This document shows positions 6,724 to 8,533 of a stretch of 8,533 nucleotides of DNA, one piece after another. Each line of letters begins with the position of its first letter. Within the stretch, counting starts at the first letter, position 1. Below the pieces are notes generated by a model that ran no database searches, was not told the DNA's origin, and saw only the letters and a list, made by a program, of their open reading frames with translations. The position numbers and the translations under genes are program-made. Source of the DNA: Bacteroidia bacterium (GTDB lineage: Bacteria > Bacteroidota > Bacteroidia > NS11-12g > UBA955); contig JADLHV010000243.1 in assembly GCA_020848595.1 (NCBI GenBank), forward strand, positions 1-8,533, written 5' to 3'.

Positions 6724-8533
6724 ATGCTAAATAAAATTATTGGTTTCTCTATAAATAATAAACTCATTATTGGTCTTTTTACCATTGTGCTCATTTTATA
6801 TGGAGCTTTTCAGGTAACAAAATTACCAATCGATGCAGTGCCAGATATTACGAATAATCAAGTACAAGTCATTTCTATTGCCCCTTCTTTGGGTGCCACC
6901 GATATTGAACGTTTGGTAACCTTTCCAATTGAACAAGCCAATAGTAATATTCCTGGTCTCCACGAAATCCGTAGTTTTTCTCGATTTGGATTGTCGCTTG
7001 TAACGATTGTTTTTGATGATGATATAGACATTTATTGGGCGCGCCAACAAGTCAGTGAACGTCTTCAAAAAGTTCAAACGGAAATACCTGCTGGTGTCGC
7101 TGTGCCCGAATTAGGTCCTGTTACTACAGGTTTAGGAGAAATTTATCAATATGTGTTACGTCCTAAAGAAGGTTACGAACATCAATTCTCTAGTACCGAT
7201 CTAAGGACAATTCAAGATTGGATTGTTAGACGTCAACTTCTTGGCGTTAAAGGGGTTGCTGATGTTAGTAGTTTTGGTGGACATCTTAAACAATACGAAA
7301 TTGCTATTAAATCTGAAAAACTAAAAGAATTAAATGTTACCGTTAACGAATTGTTTGATGCTGTAAGTGCTAATAATTCAAATGCAGGTGGCGCTTATAT
7401 CGAAAAAGGTCCTGCTGTCTTGTATATTCGAAGTGAAGGATTAGTCAATTCTATTGACGAAATTGCTTCTATTAAAGTTAAATTGCTTGATAATGGTAGC
7501 CCTATTTTGGTGCGAGATGTAGCAGATGTTCAAATTGGTTCGGCCGCTCGATATGGTGCAATGACGTATAATAATAAAGGTGAAGTTGCTGGAGCGGTTG
7601 TTATGATGCTTAAAGGTGAAAATAGTAACGATGTTATTAAAAATGTAAAAAAGCGAGTCGATGAAATTCGGAAAACTTTACCAGAAGGTGTGCTGTTGGA
7701 GCCTTTTTTGGATCGAACAAAAATGGTGAATAATGCTATTTCTACTGTAGAAAAAAATCTCTTAGAAGGGGCCTTAATTGTTATTTTTATTTTAGTTCTC
7801 TTTCTTGGTAATATGCGCGCTGGATTAATCGTAGCTTCTGTTATTCCTCTTGCGATGCTGTTTGCCGTTATAATGATGAACTTATTTGGAGTGAGCGGAA
7901 ATTTAATGAGTTTAGGTGCTTTGGATTTTGGTTTAATTGTCGACGGCGCTGTCATTATTGTAGAGGCTGTAATGCATTCTCTTTCAAAAAATACGCTATA
8001 TTCTGGTGTTCTTTCTTTGAATAAAAATCAAATGAATGATGAGGTGCATAAGTCTTCTTCTAAAATGATGAATAGTGCGGTCTTTGGTCAAATGATAATT
8101 TTAATCGTTTACTTACCGATATTCTCTTTGCAAGGAATAGAAGGTAAAATGTTTAAACCTATGGCTCAAACTGTCTCTTTTGCTTTAATTGGTGCTTTCT
8201 TATTGTCGCTTACTTACATTCCTATGATGAGTTCTACTTTCTTAAGTAGGTCAACGCAACATAAAGAAAATTTTTCTGATAGAATGATGAAAGCTATCGA
8301 ATCTGTTTTTAAAAGAATGCTTGATTCTGTTCTTAAATTTAAATCAATTGCAATCGGGATTAGTATTGCTTTGCTTTTGTTTGCTGTTATCTTGTTATCT
8401 CGAATGGGTGGAGAATTTATTCCGGCTCTAGAAGAAGGCGATTTCGCTCTAGAAACTCGTGTTTTACCTGGAAGTAATCTTAATGTTAGTATCAAAGCTT
8501 CTCAAGATGCTGCTACTATTCTTTTGAATAAAT
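6724..8533 (+). CDS. czcA: CzcA/CusA-family heavy-metal efflux RND pump (3' end missing)
   Basis: The frame is open from ATG 6724 to the window edge, 603 codons of a protein usually about 1040 residues long, or about 1450 in Bacteroidota forms fused to an outer-membrane factor. It encodes the inner-membrane proton-driven pump of a tripartite metal exporter. Visible parts: first helix about 12-30; periplasmic porter domain with LPIDAVPDITNNQVQV (about 34-49) and the start of the docking domain; a helix bundle from about 341; the fourth helix with D401-F-G, D407-G-A and E414; a seventh helix near 540-558; and GGEFIPALEEGD at 562-573 opening the second periplasmic half. D401, D407 and E414 align, offset by one, with D402, D408 and E415 of Cupriavidus CzcA, which are required for proton/cation transport. 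The motif suggests divalent cations (Zn, Co, Cd or Ni), not the Cu/Ag type. The exact metal is not provable here. It starts 14 bases after the four-helix gene. Confidence 0.93.
   Translation, partial: MLNKIIGFSINNKLIIGLFTIVLILYGAFQVTKLPIDAVPDITNNQVQVISIAPSLGATDIERLVTFPIEQANSNIPGLHEIRSFSRFGLSLVTIVFDDDIDIYWARQQVSERLQKVQTEIPAGVAVPELGPVTTGLGEIYQYVLRPKEGYEHQFSSTDLRTIQDWIVRRQLLGVKGVADVSSFGGHLKQYEIAIKSEKLKELNVTVNELFDAVSANNSNAGGAYIEKGPAVLYIRSEGLVNSIDEIASIKVKLLDNGSPILVRDVADVQIGSAARYGAMTYNNKGEVAGAVVMMLKGENSNDVIKNVKKRVDEIRKTLPEGVLLEPFLDRTKMVNNAISTVEKNLLEGALIVIFILVLFLGNMRAGLIVASVIPLAMLFAVIMMNLFGVSGNLMSLGALDFGLIVDGAVIIVEAVMHSLSKNTLYSGVLSLNKNQMNDEVHKSSSKMMNSAVFGQMIILIVYLPIFSLQGIEGKMFKPMAQTVSFALIGAFLLSLTYIPMMSSTFLSRSTQHKENFSDRMMKAIESVFKRMLDSVLKFKSIAIGISIALLLFAVILLSRMGGEFIPALEEGDFALETRVLPGSNLNVSIKASQDAATILLNK

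Noticed and set aside
6823..8495. Minus-strand open frames at 6823-7077, 7530-7955 and 8214-8495
   Set aside because: They are antisense to the HME-RND gene, whose + strand frame is continuous and strongly recognisable throughout.

Overview
The window is AT-rich DNA that reads as Bacteroidota (Cytophaga-Flavobacterium-Bacteroides group). Three things point there: the actBCDEF gene order of the Bacteroidota-type alternative complex III (ACIII), a TTTG-N20-TAnnTTTG promoter of the Bacteroidota sigma-factor type, and mostly absent Shine-Dalgarno sequences. Class or genus cannot be resolved from the sequence alone. All genes are on the + strand and the DNA is densely coding.

Bases 1-5759 hold the 3' part of an ACIII (quinol:electron acceptor oxidoreductase) operon: actB (5' end missing), actC, actD, actE and actF, separated by only 1-26 bases. 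Together they encode a respiratory complex that oxidises menaquinol in the membrane (ActC, with its paralogue ActF) and passes electrons through the iron-sulfur clusters of ActB to c-type haems, including the one in the lipoprotein ActE, and on to a terminal oxidase. actA and the start of actB lie upstream of the window. No cytochrome oxidase genes follow actF; the operon ends at a strong intrinsic terminator (5779-5813).

Bases 5800-8533 form a second transcription unit that looks like a heavy-metal efflux locus. A promoter overlaps the 3' arm of the act terminator. It is followed by a small His-rich exported protein with no ATG at its expected start (a CTG sits there), a 76-base spacer with two inverted repeats, an unrecognised 137-residue four-helix membrane protein, and the first 603 codons of a CzcA/CusA-type HME-RND pump running off the right edge. 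The pump carries the DFGxxxDGAxxxxxE motif expected of divalent-cation (Zn/Co/Cd/Ni) exporters. Its periplasmic adaptor and outer-membrane partner are not visible and would be expected downstream or fused.

The act genes are a known system. The least described part is the leader of the efflux locus: the embedded promoter, the apparent leaderless CTG start, the His-rich protein and the four-helix orphan. No tRNA, rRNA, CRISPR array, insertion sequence or obvious horizontal-transfer boundary was seen.
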